A stretch of DNA of 64,000 bases from Nitrospirota bacterium (GTDB lineage: Bacteria; Nitrospirota; Thermodesulfovibrionia; Thermodesulfovibrionales; UBA6898): the NCBI GenBank assembly GCA_016235245.1, contig JACRLO010000013.1, forward strand, positions 9,254-73,253, read 5' to 3'. Below, piece after piece: positions 43,238 to 53,270 of the stretch. The notes beneath the pieces are model-generated. The model was not told the origin of the DNA and did no database searches. It saw only the letters and a program-made list of their open reading frames with translations. Position 1 is the stretch's first letter; each line of letters begins with the position of its first letter. The translations under genes and the position numbers were made by a program.

Positions 43238-45598
43238 TCAGGATTTTTTCTTGGCCTTAAGCGCCGCTTTCAACACCTGATCCATTGTCTCTGCAAAGAT
43301 GAACTCCATATCCTTCTTGATATACTTCGGGATATCTTCAAGATCTTTTTTGTTCCGCTTCGGCAGTATGATCTTCCTGATGCCCATGCGTTTGGCTGCC
43401 AGGGTCTTTTCTTTCAAACCGCCGATCGGCAGCACCCTGCCCCTGAGCGTTACCTCTCCGGTCATCGCAATGTTCTTGTTTACCGGCCTGCCGTTAAAGA
43501 CCGAGGCGATGGCCGTGGCTATCGTGATGCCGGCAGACGGACCGTCCTTTGGAATTGCGCCTGCAGGAACATGGATATGGACATCGGTCTTTGAAAAGAT
43601 GTCGTCCTTGATGCCGAGTGTTTTTGCCGTAGATCTGACGTAGCTGAGCGCTGCCTGGGCAGATTCCTTCATGACGTCGCCCAACTGTCCGGTAAGGGTC
43701 AGATTGCCCCTGCCCTTCATGGTCGTGGCTTCAATATAGATGATATCGCCGCCGGCTTCTGTCCAGGCAAGGCCTGTAGAGACGCCGACTTCATCCTTCT
43801 CCATCTCCTCTTCTGGCAGAAATTTTGGCACCCCAAGGAACCCCTGAAGATTCTTTGCCGTTATCATAAACTTCTTCTCTTTGCCTTCAGCGATCCGCTT
43901 TGCCACCTTTCTGCAAAGGTTTGCGATCTCCCGCTCAAGATTGCGGACGCCCGCCTCGCGGGTATACTGCGAGATAAGCAGATTCAGCGCCTGGTCCGTG
44001 ATCGAGAGTATCGCAGCGGTAAGTCCGTGCTCTTCAAGCTGCTTTGGCAGGAGATACTTCTTTGCAATGCCAAGCTTCTCTTCCGTGGTATACCCGGAGA
44101 GATATATGATCTCCATCCTGTCTCTGAGCGGACCCGGTATGGTGTCGGCAAGGTTGCCCGTTGTGATGAACATGACATTGCTCAAATCAAAAGGCACTGA
44201 CAGGTAATGGTCGGCAAAGGCGAAGTTCTGCTCGGGATCCAGCACCTCAAGCAGCGCTGATGAGGGATCTCCGCGGTAATCATTGCCGATCTTGTCGATC
44301 TCATCAAGCATAAAGACCGGATTATTCGTGCCTGCTGTCTTGATACCCTGAATGATCCTGCCGGGCAGCGCACCGACATAGGTACGCCTGTGGCCCCGGA
44401 TCTCAGCCTCATCCCGAACGCCGCCAAGAGACATGCGGACAAACTCTCTGCCTAACGAACGTGCAATAGACCGGCCCAATGACGTCTTGCCTACTCCAGG
44501 AGGTCCGATAAAGCAGATGATCGGTCCTTTCATCTTCTCTTTAAGTTTTCGCACACTCAGATATTCGAGGATACGCTCCTTCACCTTTTCGAGGTCATAA
44601 TGATCATCATTGAGCACCTTTTTCGCTGCCTTGATGTCGAGATTATCCTTGGTGCTCGTTGACCATGGGACCTCCACAAGCCAGTCGAGATAGGTCCGGA
44701 TCGTTCCGGCTTCTGCGCTGTCCGGATGCATCTTCTCCAGCCTTTTCAGCTGCTTTTCCGCTTCTTTCAATACTTTTTCAGGCATCTTGGCCTCTTCCAT
44801 TTTTTGCCTGAACTCCCTGATCTCTTCAGCCCGCTCGTCAATATCGCCGAGTTCCTTCTGGATAGCCTTGAGCTGCTCCCGTAAAAAGTATTCACGCTGG
44901 GTCTTATCGATCTCTCCGCGCGCCTCTGACTGAATTTTCTGCTGCACGATCAGGAGTTCTATCTCATGACCGAGGATATCGCTTACCCGTTTCAGTTTCT
45001 TCACCGGGTCGGTGAGTTCGAGTATTTCCTGGGCCTGCTCTGTCTTCAGTCCAAGATTGGATGCCACAAGATCTGCGAGCCTTCCGGGTTCATCAAGGTT
45101 CTCGATAACGACCATAATGTCAGGGAGTATGGTTTTGCCATACGATACTGCCTTATCGAGCTGCTCCTTGACTGTTCTGATCTGGGCCTCTTCCTCGATC
45201 GTGACCGCTGCCGGTTTCGCATCTTCTATCTTGGCAATCTCTGCCTCCAGATATGGCGTTGCCCGCAAAAACTTCTTAACCCTGGCCTTTGACAGACCCT
45301 GCACCAGGATCTTCACCCTGCCGTCCGGCAGCTTAAGCATCCTCATGATCATGCCGACCGTGCCGTTTTCATACAGGTCAGCAGCAGCGGGGTTTTCAAT
45401 GCTCATGTCTCTCTGCGTAAGCAGAAGGATCATCCGGTTTTCCGCAAGGGCCTGTTCGATTGCCTTAATGGACATTTCCCTGCCGACAAATAGCGGGATG
45501 ATCATGTAGGGGAAAACCACGATATCTCTGACCGGCAGCACCGGAATGATTTCAGGGATCTCGGTCTCTTTATCGTTATCTTTTTCTTTCTCTGCCAT
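43238..45598 (-). CDS. lon: ATP-dependent protease Lon
   Basis: Cytoplasmic AAA+ serine protease, 786 residues. The N-terminal LON domain ([19 protein letters not shown]) is followed by the ATPase (Walker [10 protein letters not shown], Walker B MLDEIDK). The protease has the catalytic Ser in KDGPSAGI and Lys in [12 protein letters not shown]. The end is rich in lysine (LKAKKKS). It starts 25 bases after galU stops. No heat-shock (CIRCE/HAIR) element is seen. Confidence 0.97.
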   Translation of the reverse strand: MAEKEKDNDKETEIPEIIPVLPVRDIVVFPYMIIPLFVGREMSIKAIEQALAENRMILLLTQRDMSIENPAAADLYENGTVGMIMRMLKLPDGRVKILVQGLSKARVKKFLRATPYLEAEIAKIEDAKPAAVTIEEEAQIRTVKEQLDKAVSYGKTILPDIMVVIENLDEPGRLADLVASNLGLKTEQAQEILELTDPVKKLKRVSDILGHEIELLIVQQKIQSEARGEIDKTQREYFLREQLKAIQKELGDIDERAEEIREFRQKMEEAKMPEKVLKEAEKQLKRLEKMHPDSAEAGTIRTYLDWLVEVPWSTSTKDNLDIKAAKKVLNDDHYDLEKVKERILEYLSVRKLKEKMKGPIICFIGPPGVGKTSLGRSIARSLGREFVRMSLGGVRDEAEIRGHRRTYVGALPGRIIQGIKTAGTNNPVFMLDEIDKIGNDYRGDPSSALLEVLDPEQNFAFADHYLSVPFDLSNVMFITTGNLADTIPGPLRDRMEIIYLSGYTTEEKLGIAKKYLLPKQLEEHGLTAAILSITDQALNLLISQYTREAGVRNLEREIANLCRKVAKRIAEGKEKKFMITAKNLQGFLGVPKFLPEEEMEKDEVGVSTGLAWTEAGGDIIYIEATTMKGRGNLTLTGQLGDVMKESAQAALSYVRSTAKTLGIKDDIFSKTDVHIHVPAGAIPKDGPSAGITIATAIASVFNGRPVNKNIAMTGEVTLRGRVLPIGGLKEKTLAAKRMGIRKIILPKRNKKDLEDIPKYIKKDMEFIFAETMDQVLKAALKAKKKS

Positions 45599-45623
45599 TG
45601 CTTCTCCTTATGCGTTCCTTGAA

Positions 45624-46502
45624 TTAATGTTTCAGCTTTCTGGCAACTTCCAGCAGATATTTTCTAAAATCCTTTGCAAGCTCCTTATTCTTGAGGGCGA
45701 AGTCCACCGTAGCTTTGAGATAGCCAAGTTTATCGCCCGCATCATACCTCTTACCCTCAAATAGATACCCATATACAGGCCTCTTCTGAAGCAGCACATT
45801 GATCGCGTCTGTCAGCTGGATCTCTCCGCCCTTGCCGGGCTTCGCCTTCGCGAGGATATCGAAGATGTCAGGGGTAAGGATGTATCTCCCGATAATGGCC
45901 ATATGGGACGGTGCGTTTTCAGGATCAGGCTTTTCAACAAGACTGTTGATCCTGAAGACATTGTCCCACTCCTTCACCCCGCCGATAATGCCATACCGAT
46001 TGACCTCGTGGGTTGGAACCCTTTCAAGCGCCAGGATCGGGCTCTTCAGCTTACGGTATAATTTGATCATATCATGGAGCAGCGGCTCTTCTGTCGGGAT
46101 AATGTCATCACTCAGGATGACGGCAAAAGGCTCGTCCTTTACAAAAGGCTTGGCGCAGAGGATCGCATGTCCGAGGCCGAGCGCATAGCCCTGCCTGATA
46201 TAGGCAATGTTGATCTCACTCAGCCGGTTGATCTCCTCAAGCAGCTTCTCCTTGCCGCTCTTCTTCAGCTTATCCTCAAGCTCAAAGGCATAGTCGAAAT
46301 GGTCCTCAATATTCCTCTTATGCTTGCCGGTGATGATAATAAACTCGGAGATATCACAGGCTATCGCCTCTTCAATGCCGTATTGAATCATCGGCTTGTC
46401 CACGATAGGCAGCATCTCCTTGGGAGATGCCTTGGTCGCAGGAAGAAACCGCGTCCCGAGACCGGCAGCAGGGAAAATAGCCTTTTTTATATCATCAGAC
46501 AT
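45624..46502 (-). CDS. galU: UTP-glucose-1-phosphate uridylyltransferase
   Basis: Makes UDP-glucose for surface polysaccharides, 292 residues. The nucleotide-binding loop is FPAAGLGTRFLPATKASPKEMLPIVDKP, and the Mg-binding/base motifs VILSDDII and GGEIQLTDAI are present. It appears to begin the galU-lon-thiL-DUF2062-rimO-M50 run of tightly spaced minus-strand genes. Confidence 0.96.
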   Translation of the reverse strand: MSDDIKKAIFPAAGLGTRFLPATKASPKEMLPIVDKPMIQYGIEEAIACDISEFIIITGKHKRNIEDHFDYAFELEDKLKKSGKEKLLEEINRLSEINIAYIRQGYALGLGHAILCAKPFVKDEPFAVILSDDIIPTEEPLLHDMIKLYRKLKSPILALERVPTHEVNRYGIIGGVKEWDNVFRINSLVEKPDPENAPSHMAIIGRYILTPDIFDILAKAKPGKGGEIQLTDAINVLLQKRPVYGYLFEGKRYDAGDKLGYLKATVDFALKNKELAKDFRKYLLEVARKLKH

Positions 46503-46842
46503 CTCTATACCTCATAAACAAATTTCGTTATTATACCATATATTAACAGGGGGATTTGACTACGATCTCATGAGAACTACCCTCCATTGAGGCAAGAGTC
46601 ATCCGTATACTTAACCCATATGAAGTGCTCCTTGTCACGGGCTGTATCACGATAAAGATGGTGGAATAGAAGACCTGACTTGCGCAGGGACAATATCAAG
46701 CCACAATTAACATTATAATGGCACTGTTATTTTTGACAGTAGAGTCATTTTGGCAGTGGCAATCAGGATCGGACTTGAAAAATATTACACCGTATCCACC
46801 CTTGACATTTCGGTCAGCTAATCTCCTCTGCTAATATAGCGG
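46503..46842. other. 340-base divergent region between galU and the SWIM protein
   Basis: No gene is visible. TTGACA occurs at 46802-46807 and TAATAT at 46832-46837, but the 24-base spacing is too wide for a standard promoter. No strong hairpin or ribosome site stands out before the ATG at 46843. Confidence 0.4.
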
Positions 46843-47790
46843 ATGTCCAATTCAGACAGGGAAGAACTGTTAGGCCTTATACAGGCCTTCTCTCCCGGAG
46901 CTATCTACACGATCGCGCCAAAGCAATATGTGGTAAGGGGCTTTGACTATTACCGGCAGGACAGGTTGGTCGAATTTGCATGGACACCCGACCGACCTGT
47001 CCTGATTGCAACCGTAAAGGGAACCTGGACCTACCATGTCACTATCAGGGTCCAGGGCAAACGCCTTTCCTTCAGCTGCGGCTGCCCTGCATGGTCTTAT
47101 CATTCAAACTGCAAGCATGTTATATGCAGCATAATAACGATCGCAAACCTGCTCGATCCCTCTGCGTTCAAGATCGTCAACCGCGATGAGTCCCGCAGGC
47201 AAGGGCTCCTGAGAGAACTGTTTGGTGAGCCAGCGCTCTCTGCTGTTTCTGTTACCAAAAACGGAAACCATGAATTACCCGCCCCTGAAGTTATGGAATA
47301 TTCCATCGTTATTCATAAGGACCGCCAGATAATCGATATACAGATCAGGCTCAATGGCAAAAGATTAACGCATTATCACAGCGCCTGTCCCCATGAACTG
47401 AGACAGTTTGTGCATCCTCAGCCCTCCTATCCGTATATGAGCAGAATGTTCGCTTTTGAGCATTACCTTAATCGCTACGGCAACAAGCATCCGTTTATGC
47501 TTGAAACTGAAAACGGAGAAACGCGGATACAATTCGATGAGGTTAAACATTACCGCACATGCACCTGTTTCGACGCCTATCCCGGTCAGGTAACAATAAG
47601 CAAGCTCTGCTTTTATGAAGACAGAGAAATCGGAGCAGCGAACATTGCCGGTGATTATGTCTTTGACCTTGATGCCGGCACATTCAGCGTTATCAGAGAC
47701 AGAAGCGGCTGGCAGCTCTGGAATGAGTGCAATGACATCTTTCATCCCTACGGCTCCTTCGCAGAAGAGCCGGAAGATGTTTCACGATAA
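46843..47790 (+). CDS. SWIM zinc-finger protein
   Basis: A 315-residue protein with a SWIM zinc finger (CGCPAWSYHSNCKH, pattern CxC-xn-CxH, about residues 75-88), a nucleic-acid or protein binding motif. It is followed 23 bases later by a SNF2 helicase. In many bacteria these two parts form one polypeptide (SWIM-SNF2), so this is the N-terminal half encoded as a separate gene. The middle (residues 145-260) has no recognised domain. No ribosome site is evident. Confidence 0.85.
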   Translation: MSNSDREELLGLIQAFSPGAIYTIAPKQYVVRGFDYYRQDRLVEFAWTPDRPVLIATVKGTWTYHVTIRVQGKRLSFSCGCPAWSYHSNCKHVICSIITIANLLDPSAFKIVNRDESRRQGLLRELFGEPALSAVSVTKNGNHELPAPEVMEYSIVIHKDRQIIDIQIRLNGKRLTHYHSACPHELRQFVHPQPSYPYMSRMFAFEHYLNRYGNKHPFMLETENGETRIQFDEVKHYRTCTCFDAYPGQVTISKLCFYEDREIGAANIAGDYVFDLDAGTFSVIRDRSGWQLWNECNDIFHPYGSFAEEPEDVSR

Positions 47791-47813
47791 GGGCCGAATG
47801 TCTCGTTGAAGGC

Positions 47814-50102
47814 ATGCCGACAGCCCCGGTCATTAAACTCTTCAGGATGCTGACCCCAACAGGAAACGGGCTTTCTCCTGCCTTGCGCGTTCATAAGAGG
47901 AGAAGAGCTCTCTGCCAGGCCTTCTTTGATATGCTTGGAGCTGAAACAAAGGCAGCAGCCGAAGGTGTAATCAAGAAGACCCTTTCAAATGGGGACTTTG
48001 GCCGGTACAGGATAATGAAAGAGGCACGGCAGGCACTGAAAGCCTGCTTTACTATCTTTAACCATGAGGAGCGTCAGCTGCTTCTTCAGAATAACAGATG
48101 GCTGTCTGTTGATCTGAACAAAGAAAGAGAGCTTTCCCTGTATCGAATCCCTTATGAAATATTCGGCTGGGAAATCTTCAAGGATATGCAGCAGCACGAC
48201 CTCATGACCGTTGCAGCTGACGAGATGAGCAGAAATCTTTCCCTTCTTTACGATCGATTAACAATAGAAGGAATTGATCTTTATTATGAGCATAAGCCGG
48301 TCAAGACGACCTCCTGGGACTTTGCCTTCGATGCGGTGAGGCCTTCAAACCTCGACTGGTTCGAGATCAGACCCGAGATACGGTGCGACGGAAGGCTGAT
48401 CGATGAAGAGACCTGGCAGAGGATACTCGCAGGCAGGGGTATGAGCGAACAGGACGACTGTGTCCGGATCCTTGATGCCAATTCACAGAAAGTGCTGTCC
48501 ATGATTTCTGATATCTGCAGGCCTGATAAAAAAGACAAAAGACTACGCAGGGAAGTGGTACAGGTGCCACGCCTCAGGATACTTGACTGGATCATGCTCA
48601 GAAATAGCGGCGTTAAAATAAAACTGCCGCCTGAGGACGAGGAGATCATCAGCCAGCTGACCACCTTCGAAAATATCGGGGCCCGGCCACTACCCTCAGA
48701 GCTTAAGGCTAAACTGAGAAACTACCAGAAGGATGGCTATGCATGGCTTGCCTTCCTTTATGAAAGCAGATTTGGCGCCTGTCTGGCAGACGATATGGGG
48801 CTCGGAAAGACAATTCAGGCCATAAGTCTGTTAGGTGGCATAAAAGAAGGTCGCATTAACACTCAGAGATCAGATGCGCAATATCCACACCTCGTTGTAT
48901 TGCCGCCGAGCCTGCTCTTTAACTGGGAGAATGAGATAACAAGGTTCTACCCAAAACTGAAGCTTGTCTTTTACGCCGGCAAGGAAAGAAGCACCTCTTT
49001 TGAGGGCTACGATGTTGTGCTCACCACCTATGGTCTGGTAAGGAGGGATATCGAGAGACTGAGGGAGATCCGCTTTGATGTCATTATCTTTGACGAGGCC
49101 CAGGCTATCAAGAATATCCATGCTGATGTCACCGGAGCGGTCAGGCAGTTGAAGTGCAATTTCAAGCTTGCAATGACCGGCACACCGGTCGAAAACCATA
49201 TAGGAGAATATTATTCGATCGTCGACCTCGCTGTTCCCGGGCTGCTTGGTGAATACGAGGAGTTCAGGCCCCTGATCAAACAGGAGAGCTCCCCTTCCCT
49301 TAACAGGATTATAAGACGAACAAGGCCGTTTGTACTGAGGAGAACCAAAGAGAAGATACTGAAGGAGCTGCCGCCCAAGACAGAGACCGACATATATCTC
49401 GATCTCACCGAAAAACAGAAGGCACTCTATAAAAGAACGGTCTCAGAGATCAGGCAGACCATAGATGAGGCTTACAGAACAAAAACCGGACAACAGGCCC
49501 AGATCGTTGCACTGACAGCTATACTGAAGCTCAGGCAGCTCTGCATATCACCGCAGCTGCTCTCCCCTGAAATAAAGGAGTCTTCCCCAAAGACCGTATT
49601 CCTTATTGAAAGCCTCAGGGAACTTCTGGAGGAAAATCACAGCGCTCTGGTCTTTTCGCAGTTTACGTCCTTTCTTGATCTCCTTGAACCGGATCTCCGG
49701 AAACACAATATAAATTTCCTGAGGCTCGACGGCTCCACCCAGGTGAAGAAAAGAAAAAAGCTGATAGAGACATTCCAGGGTGGTGATGGCCCGTCGGTCT
49801 TTCTCCTGAGCCTGAAGGCAGGAGGACAGGGATTGAACCTGACCAGGGCATCCTATGTCTTTCATCTCGACCCGTGGTGGAACCCTGCGGTAGAAAACCA
49901 GGCATCTGACAGGGCACACCGCATAGGCCAGAAGAAAAAAGTCACCATCACGCGTATCCTGATGCGCCATACCATTGAGGAAAAGATGATGGCTCTCAAA
50001 AAAAAGAAGCTTGAGCTCTACAAAGCGGTCATGGAGGAGTCAGGAATGGGGAAGAAAGGCTTCTCCATAACACGAGAGGACTTTAATTACCTGCTCGGCT
50101 GA
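47814..50102 (+). CDS. SNF2-family DEAD-like helicase/ATPase
   Basis: Swi2/Snf2 ATPase of 762 residues. The N-terminal 300 residues are a bacterial SNF2-associated region. The motor has DDMGLGKTIQ (motif I), IIFDEAQAIKN (II), MTGTPVENH (III), LVFSQFTSFLD (IV), QGLNLTRASYVFHLDPWWNP (V) and SDRAHRIGQ (VI). It probably remodels nucleoprotein or assists RNA polymerase recycling, but bacterial roles are poorly known. It starts 23 bases after the SWIM gene. The reading frame of the SWIM gene is adjacent, so a fused ancestor split by a frameshift is possible. Confidence 0.93.
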   Translation: MPTAPVIKLFRMLTPTGNGLSPALRVHKRRRALCQAFFDMLGAETKAAAEGVIKKTLSNGDFGRYRIMKEARQALKACFTIFNHEERQLLLQNNRWLSVDLNKERELSLYRIPYEIFGWEIFKDMQQHDLMTVAADEMSRNLSLLYDRLTIEGIDLYYEHKPVKTTSWDFAFDAVRPSNLDWFEIRPEIRCDGRLIDEETWQRILAGRGMSEQDDCVRILDANSQKVLSMISDICRPDKKDKRLRREVVQVPRLRILDWIMLRNSGVKIKLPPEDEEIISQLTTFENIGARPLPSELKAKLRNYQKDGYAWLAFLYESRFGACLADDMGLGKTIQAISLLGGIKEGRINTQRSDAQYPHLVVLPPSLLFNWENEITRFYPKLKLVFYAGKERSTSFEGYDVVLTTYGLVRRDIERLREIRFDVIIFDEAQAIKNIHADVTGAVRQLKCNFKLAMTGTPVENHIGEYYSIVDLAVPGLLGEYEEFRPLIKQESSPSLNRIIRRTRPFVLRRTKEKILKELPPKTETDIYLDLTEKQKALYKRTVSEIRQTIDEAYRTKTGQQAQIVALTAILKLRQLCISPQLLSPEIKESSPKTVFLIESLRELLEENHSALVFSQFTSFLDLLEPDLRKHNINFLRLDGSTQVKKRKKLIETFQGGDGPSVFLLSLKAGGQGLNLTRASYVFHLDPWWNPAVENQASDRAHRIGQKKKVTITRILMRHTIEEKMMALKKKKLELYKAVMEESGMGKKGFSITREDFNYLLG

Positions 50103-50167
50103 CCTGCTTCATGCGCTACACTGGCAGGGTAGATTAAACCCCGCCGAATATATGGAGGTTGAAAAAG

Positions 50168-51160
50168 ATGACAACGACAAATTGCGGGGTAACACCTGTA
50201 ACGTGGCTCCTTGTTTTAATCTGTAGTATTGTCAGTCTATGCATGATCATGCCGGCATCTGCATTTGACGGACCGCTGAGGGTAAAGAACCAATTCCCGC
50301 TGTTTATGCATCTTGATTCCCCCTGTTTTGAGTCAGCAGCCACGGTCAATTCTTTTTCCACAACTCTTTTTTATTCGAGTGTTTTCATGAATAGACAGTC
50401 AGCACAGTGGAAGGCCCAGCTTGATATGGAGATAGCAGAATTGAACCTCAGATATACAAGACAGATCAGCAATCTTGTTGAGCTCGGGGTGGAAGTCCCT
50501 ATCCTTGCCCTTACGAGCGGATTCATGGATCCATTTCTCAATACGTTCCACAGCACCTTCGGATTTGCGGATTATGGAAGGCAGAGCAGACCTGGTAATT
50601 CTTTCCTGTATCAGGTGCAGCGCAGGGGGAGTGTGATTATCAGGGGTGAGGATAACGGGATTGGACTTGGTGACATAAAACTCTCTGCCAAAAAGCTTCT
50701 TTTTGATAAGGATCCGCTGATAAGCATTAAGGCAGATGTCGAACTTCCGACGGGTGCCGCATCAAAGGGATACGGAAGCGGCAGTCTGGATGGCGGGTTG
50801 TCTGTATTGATCGACAAACGGCTGGGTGAAAATATCATCTCCTATTACAACATGGGGGTCATCTTCCCCGGAAGACTGAAGGCAGTGGAGCCAATCCACA
50901 TCAACACCTCGGGTTATGGAGGCGTGGGGCTTGAAGCCCTGATATATCAGAAATTCAGCCTGCTCGGACAAGTTATGGTTCAAACATCGCCGTTCCCAAA
51001 GACCGGTATCGGTACTATAGACAGGACAAGTGTCCTTTTTACGCTGGGCGGCAGATACGTAAAGGGAAAAGAACATTTTGAGTTTTCTTTCACCGAGGAC
51101 CCCAATACTGCGGGCGCCGCGGACGTTACAATTACCCTATCCTACAAAACATATTTCTAA
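50168..51160 (+). CDS. DUF3187 outer-membrane protein
   Basis: A 330-residue predicted outer-membrane protein with a signal peptide (WLLVLICSIVSLCMIMPASA, residues 12-31). The family block GPLRVKNQFPLFMHLDSPCFESA follows. It consists of alternating strands and ends ITLSYKTYF, a terminal Phe typical of barrels. ATG 50168 is preferred to TTG 50159 because GGAGG lies 9 bases before it. It follows the SNF2 gene by 65 bases. Function unknown. Confidence 0.88.
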   Translation: MTTTNCGVTPVTWLLVLICSIVSLCMIMPASAFDGPLRVKNQFPLFMHLDSPCFESAATVNSFSTTLFYSSVFMNRQSAQWKAQLDMEIAELNLRYTRQISNLVELGVEVPILALTSGFMDPFLNTFHSTFGFADYGRQSRPGNSFLYQVQRRGSVIIRGEDNGIGLGDIKLSAKKLLFDKDPLISIKADVELPTGAASKGYGSGSLDGGLSVLIDKRLGENIISYYNMGVIFPGRLKAVEPIHINTSGYGGVGLEALIYQKFSLLGQVMVQTSPFPKTGIGTIDRTSVLFTLGGRYVKGKEHFEFSFTEDPNTAGAADVTITLSYKTYF

Positions 51161-51198
51161 AGAAAGCGGCGAAGGAAATGGTGCAACCCATTAAAATA

Positions 51199-51285
51199 TG
51201 GTACCGAAGACCGGACTCGAACCGGTACGAGGTTGCCCCCGAGGGATTTTAAGTCCCTTGTGTCTGCCAATTCCACCACTCCGGC
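51199..51285 (-). tRNA. tRNA-Leu (anticodon UAA)
   Basis: An 87-base type II tRNA: acceptor GCCGGAG/CTTCGGT, discriminator A and encoded CCA. The anticodon stem AGGGA/TCCCT encloses the loop CTTAAAA (anticodon TAA). A long variable arm (CGGGGGCAACCTCG) and T arm ACCGG-TTCGAGT-CCGGT follow. Confidence 0.97.
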
Positions 51286-51396
51286 AAAGCAGGAAGGAAA
51301 GTCTGTAATGCTATCACAAAAAACAACGGGGTGTCAAAATGGATCGCATACGAAAAAGGCCGTATTTCGCAGGCATTTGAAGAACGTTTTTGCAGT

Positions 51397-51636
51397 TCAG
51401 ACCGTTACGTTTTTGATCGTTATCCTGATAATGCCGCCCTCTTCACTGATGCCGACCAATTCCAGTTTCAGCCTTTGTACAAGATGAATAATATCGGATT
51501 TTGCGGCATCATTGGCGCTGACTTCCAGCAATTGGCCGGACTGCATTCCATCAATCGCCTTCCTGGTTTTCAGAACCGGCAGGGGACAGATCAGGCTCGT
51601 CGTATCAAGCAGAAGATCAGGCATTACCGTTGCCAC
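51397..51636 (-). CDS. TusA/SirA-family sulfur carrier
   Basis: A 79-residue TusA-fold protein. The hallmark CPxP motif is in SLICPLPVLKTRKAI with the sulfur-binding Cys at about 17. It probably carries persulfide sulfur for tRNA modification, molybdenum cofactor or amino-acid sulfur. It is 12 bases after cimA, in a block with lysC, apgM, a MoaD-like carrier and thrC. tRNA-Leu lies 111 bases further on. Confidence 0.93.
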   Translation of the reverse strand: MATVMPDLLLDTTSLICPLPVLKTRKAIDGMQSGQLLEVSANDAAKSDIIHLVQRLKLELVGISEEGGIIRITIKNVTV

Positions 51637-51648
51637 GATAGCTTCAGA

Positions 51649-53232
51649 TCAGCGCTCTTCTTTCAGGAGCTTGTATTCAACGCTGTCGACGATTGCCTGG
51701 TAAGACGCCTCAATGATATTTTCAGAAACACCGACCGTGCCCCAGCGGTTGTCCTTATCGCCCGATTCGACCAGAACGCGGACCCTGGCAGTGGTGCCCT
51801 TTCCTGCAGTAAGTACGCGGACCTTGTAGTCAAGCAGCTTCACATCCCTGAGCGTGGGATAGAACTTCTCGAGCGCCTTGCGAAGCGCGTTGTCAAGGGC
51901 ATTGACCGGTCCCTTGCCTGTAGCAGCAGTATGTTCAATATGGCCGCTCACCTTCACCATGATCGTCGCCTCGCTCAACGGCTCTTCACCTTCTTTTCTT
52001 TTTTCAATAATGACCCTGAAGCCGATAAGGTCGAAGAACCGCTTGTGCAGACCGAGAGCCTTCTTCATGAGCAGTTCAAAAGAAGCTTCAGCGCCCTCGA
52101 ACTGAAAACCCTGGCTTTCAAGTTCCTTAAGCTGTGTAATAATGTCCTGGAGCTGCGTTGATTCATTGGTGAGGCTGATGCCGCATTCTTCGGCCTTTCG
52201 CAGGATATTGGCCCGTCCGGCAAGATCAGAGATAAGGATGCGCTGCGAGTTGCCGACCAGTTCAGGCCTGATATGTTCATACGTCTCGGGCCTCTTCCGG
52301 ATGGCGCTCACATGCATGCCTGCCTTATGCGCAAACGCACTGTCACCGGTGTACGGCTGACGTTTGAAATGCCTGAGATTGGAGATCTCAGTCACAAACC
52401 GCGACACGTCCCGAAGCTTTGTGAGCTGTTTGTCACTGATACAGCTTAGGCCGAGCTTCACCTGCAGGTTCGGAATGATCGAGATAAGGTTTGCATTTCC
52501 GCACCGCTCTCCAAGACCGTTAATGGTGCCCTGCACCTGGTTCACACCTTCTTCAACAGAAACGATCGTGTTTGCAACTGCGCAGTCACTGTCATTATGC
52601 ACATGGATACCCAGAGGCGCAGTGAAATGCTTTTTCATCTTTCTGACGATCTCCGTGACGAGCGAAGGCGTACAACCGCCGTTCGTATCGCAGAGCACCA
52701 GGCAGTCTGCGCCTGCTTCCTGCGCAGCCTCAAGACATTTGAGCGCATAATCAGGGTTATGCCGGTAACCGTCAAAAAAATGCTCTGCGTCAAAGAAGAC
52801 CTTGTCAGCATGTCGTTTCAGATAGGCCACAGAATCGAAAATTATATCCAGGTTCTCTTTAAGCGGAACTTTCAATGCCTCTCTGACATGGAAGTCCCAG
52901 GTCTTTCCGAAAATGGTTATCACCGGGGTCTTTGCATCCAGAAGGGCCTTGAGTGTCTCATCTTTTGATGCTCTTTTCTTCGGCCGGTGCGTGCTTCCAA
53001 AGGCAACCAGCTTTGCATTGACAAGTTTCAGTTTCGCCGCTTTTTTAAAATAATCGATGTCACGCGGATTCGAGCCTGGATACCCGCCCTCGATGAAATG
53101 AACACCAAGATCATCGAGCCTCTCGGTTATCCTGAGCTTGTCCTCTAAAGAAAAAGAGATGTCCTCCGACTGGGCGCCGTCTCTCAAGGTGGTATCGTAA
53201 ATTTCTATTGTTCGCATGATCTTAGTTTTCAT
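51649..53232 (-). CDS. cimA: (R)-citramalate synthase
   Basis: Condenses pyruvate and acetyl-CoA to citramalate, the first step of threonine-independent isoleucine synthesis, 527 residues. The N-terminal TIM barrel has IYDTTLRDGAQSEDISFS and HVHNDSDCAVAN. The C-terminal LeuA dimerisation/allosteric domain (about 395-525) is present. The start could be ATG 53217 (MRTIEIYDTT), five residues inside; no ribosome site decides this. Starts 38 bases after lysC. Confidence 0.95.
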   Translation of the reverse strand: MKTKIMRTIEIYDTTLRDGAQSEDISFSLEDKLRITERLDDLGVHFIEGGYPGSNPRDIDYFKKAAKLKLVNAKLVAFGSTHRPKKRASKDETLKALLDAKTPVITIFGKTWDFHVREALKVPLKENLDIIFDSVAYLKRHADKVFFDAEHFFDGYRHNPDYALKCLEAAQEAGADCLVLCDTNGGCTPSLVTEIVRKMKKHFTAPLGIHVHNDSDCAVANTIVSVEEGVNQVQGTINGLGERCGNANLISIIPNLQVKLGLSCISDKQLTKLRDVSRFVTEISNLRHFKRQPYTGDSAFAHKAGMHVSAIRKRPETYEHIRPELVGNSQRILISDLAGRANILRKAEECGISLTNESTQLQDIITQLKELESQGFQFEGAEASFELLMKKALGLHKRFFDLIGFRVIIEKRKEGEEPLSEATIMVKVSGHIEHTAATGKGPVNALDNALRKALEKFYPTLRDVKLLDYKVRVLTAGKGTTARVRVLVESGDKDNRWGTVGVSENIIEASYQAIVDSVEYKLLKEER

Positions 53233-53270
53233 CTTAGTATTCTTTCATGAGGCAAATGGATGGAAAGGGT

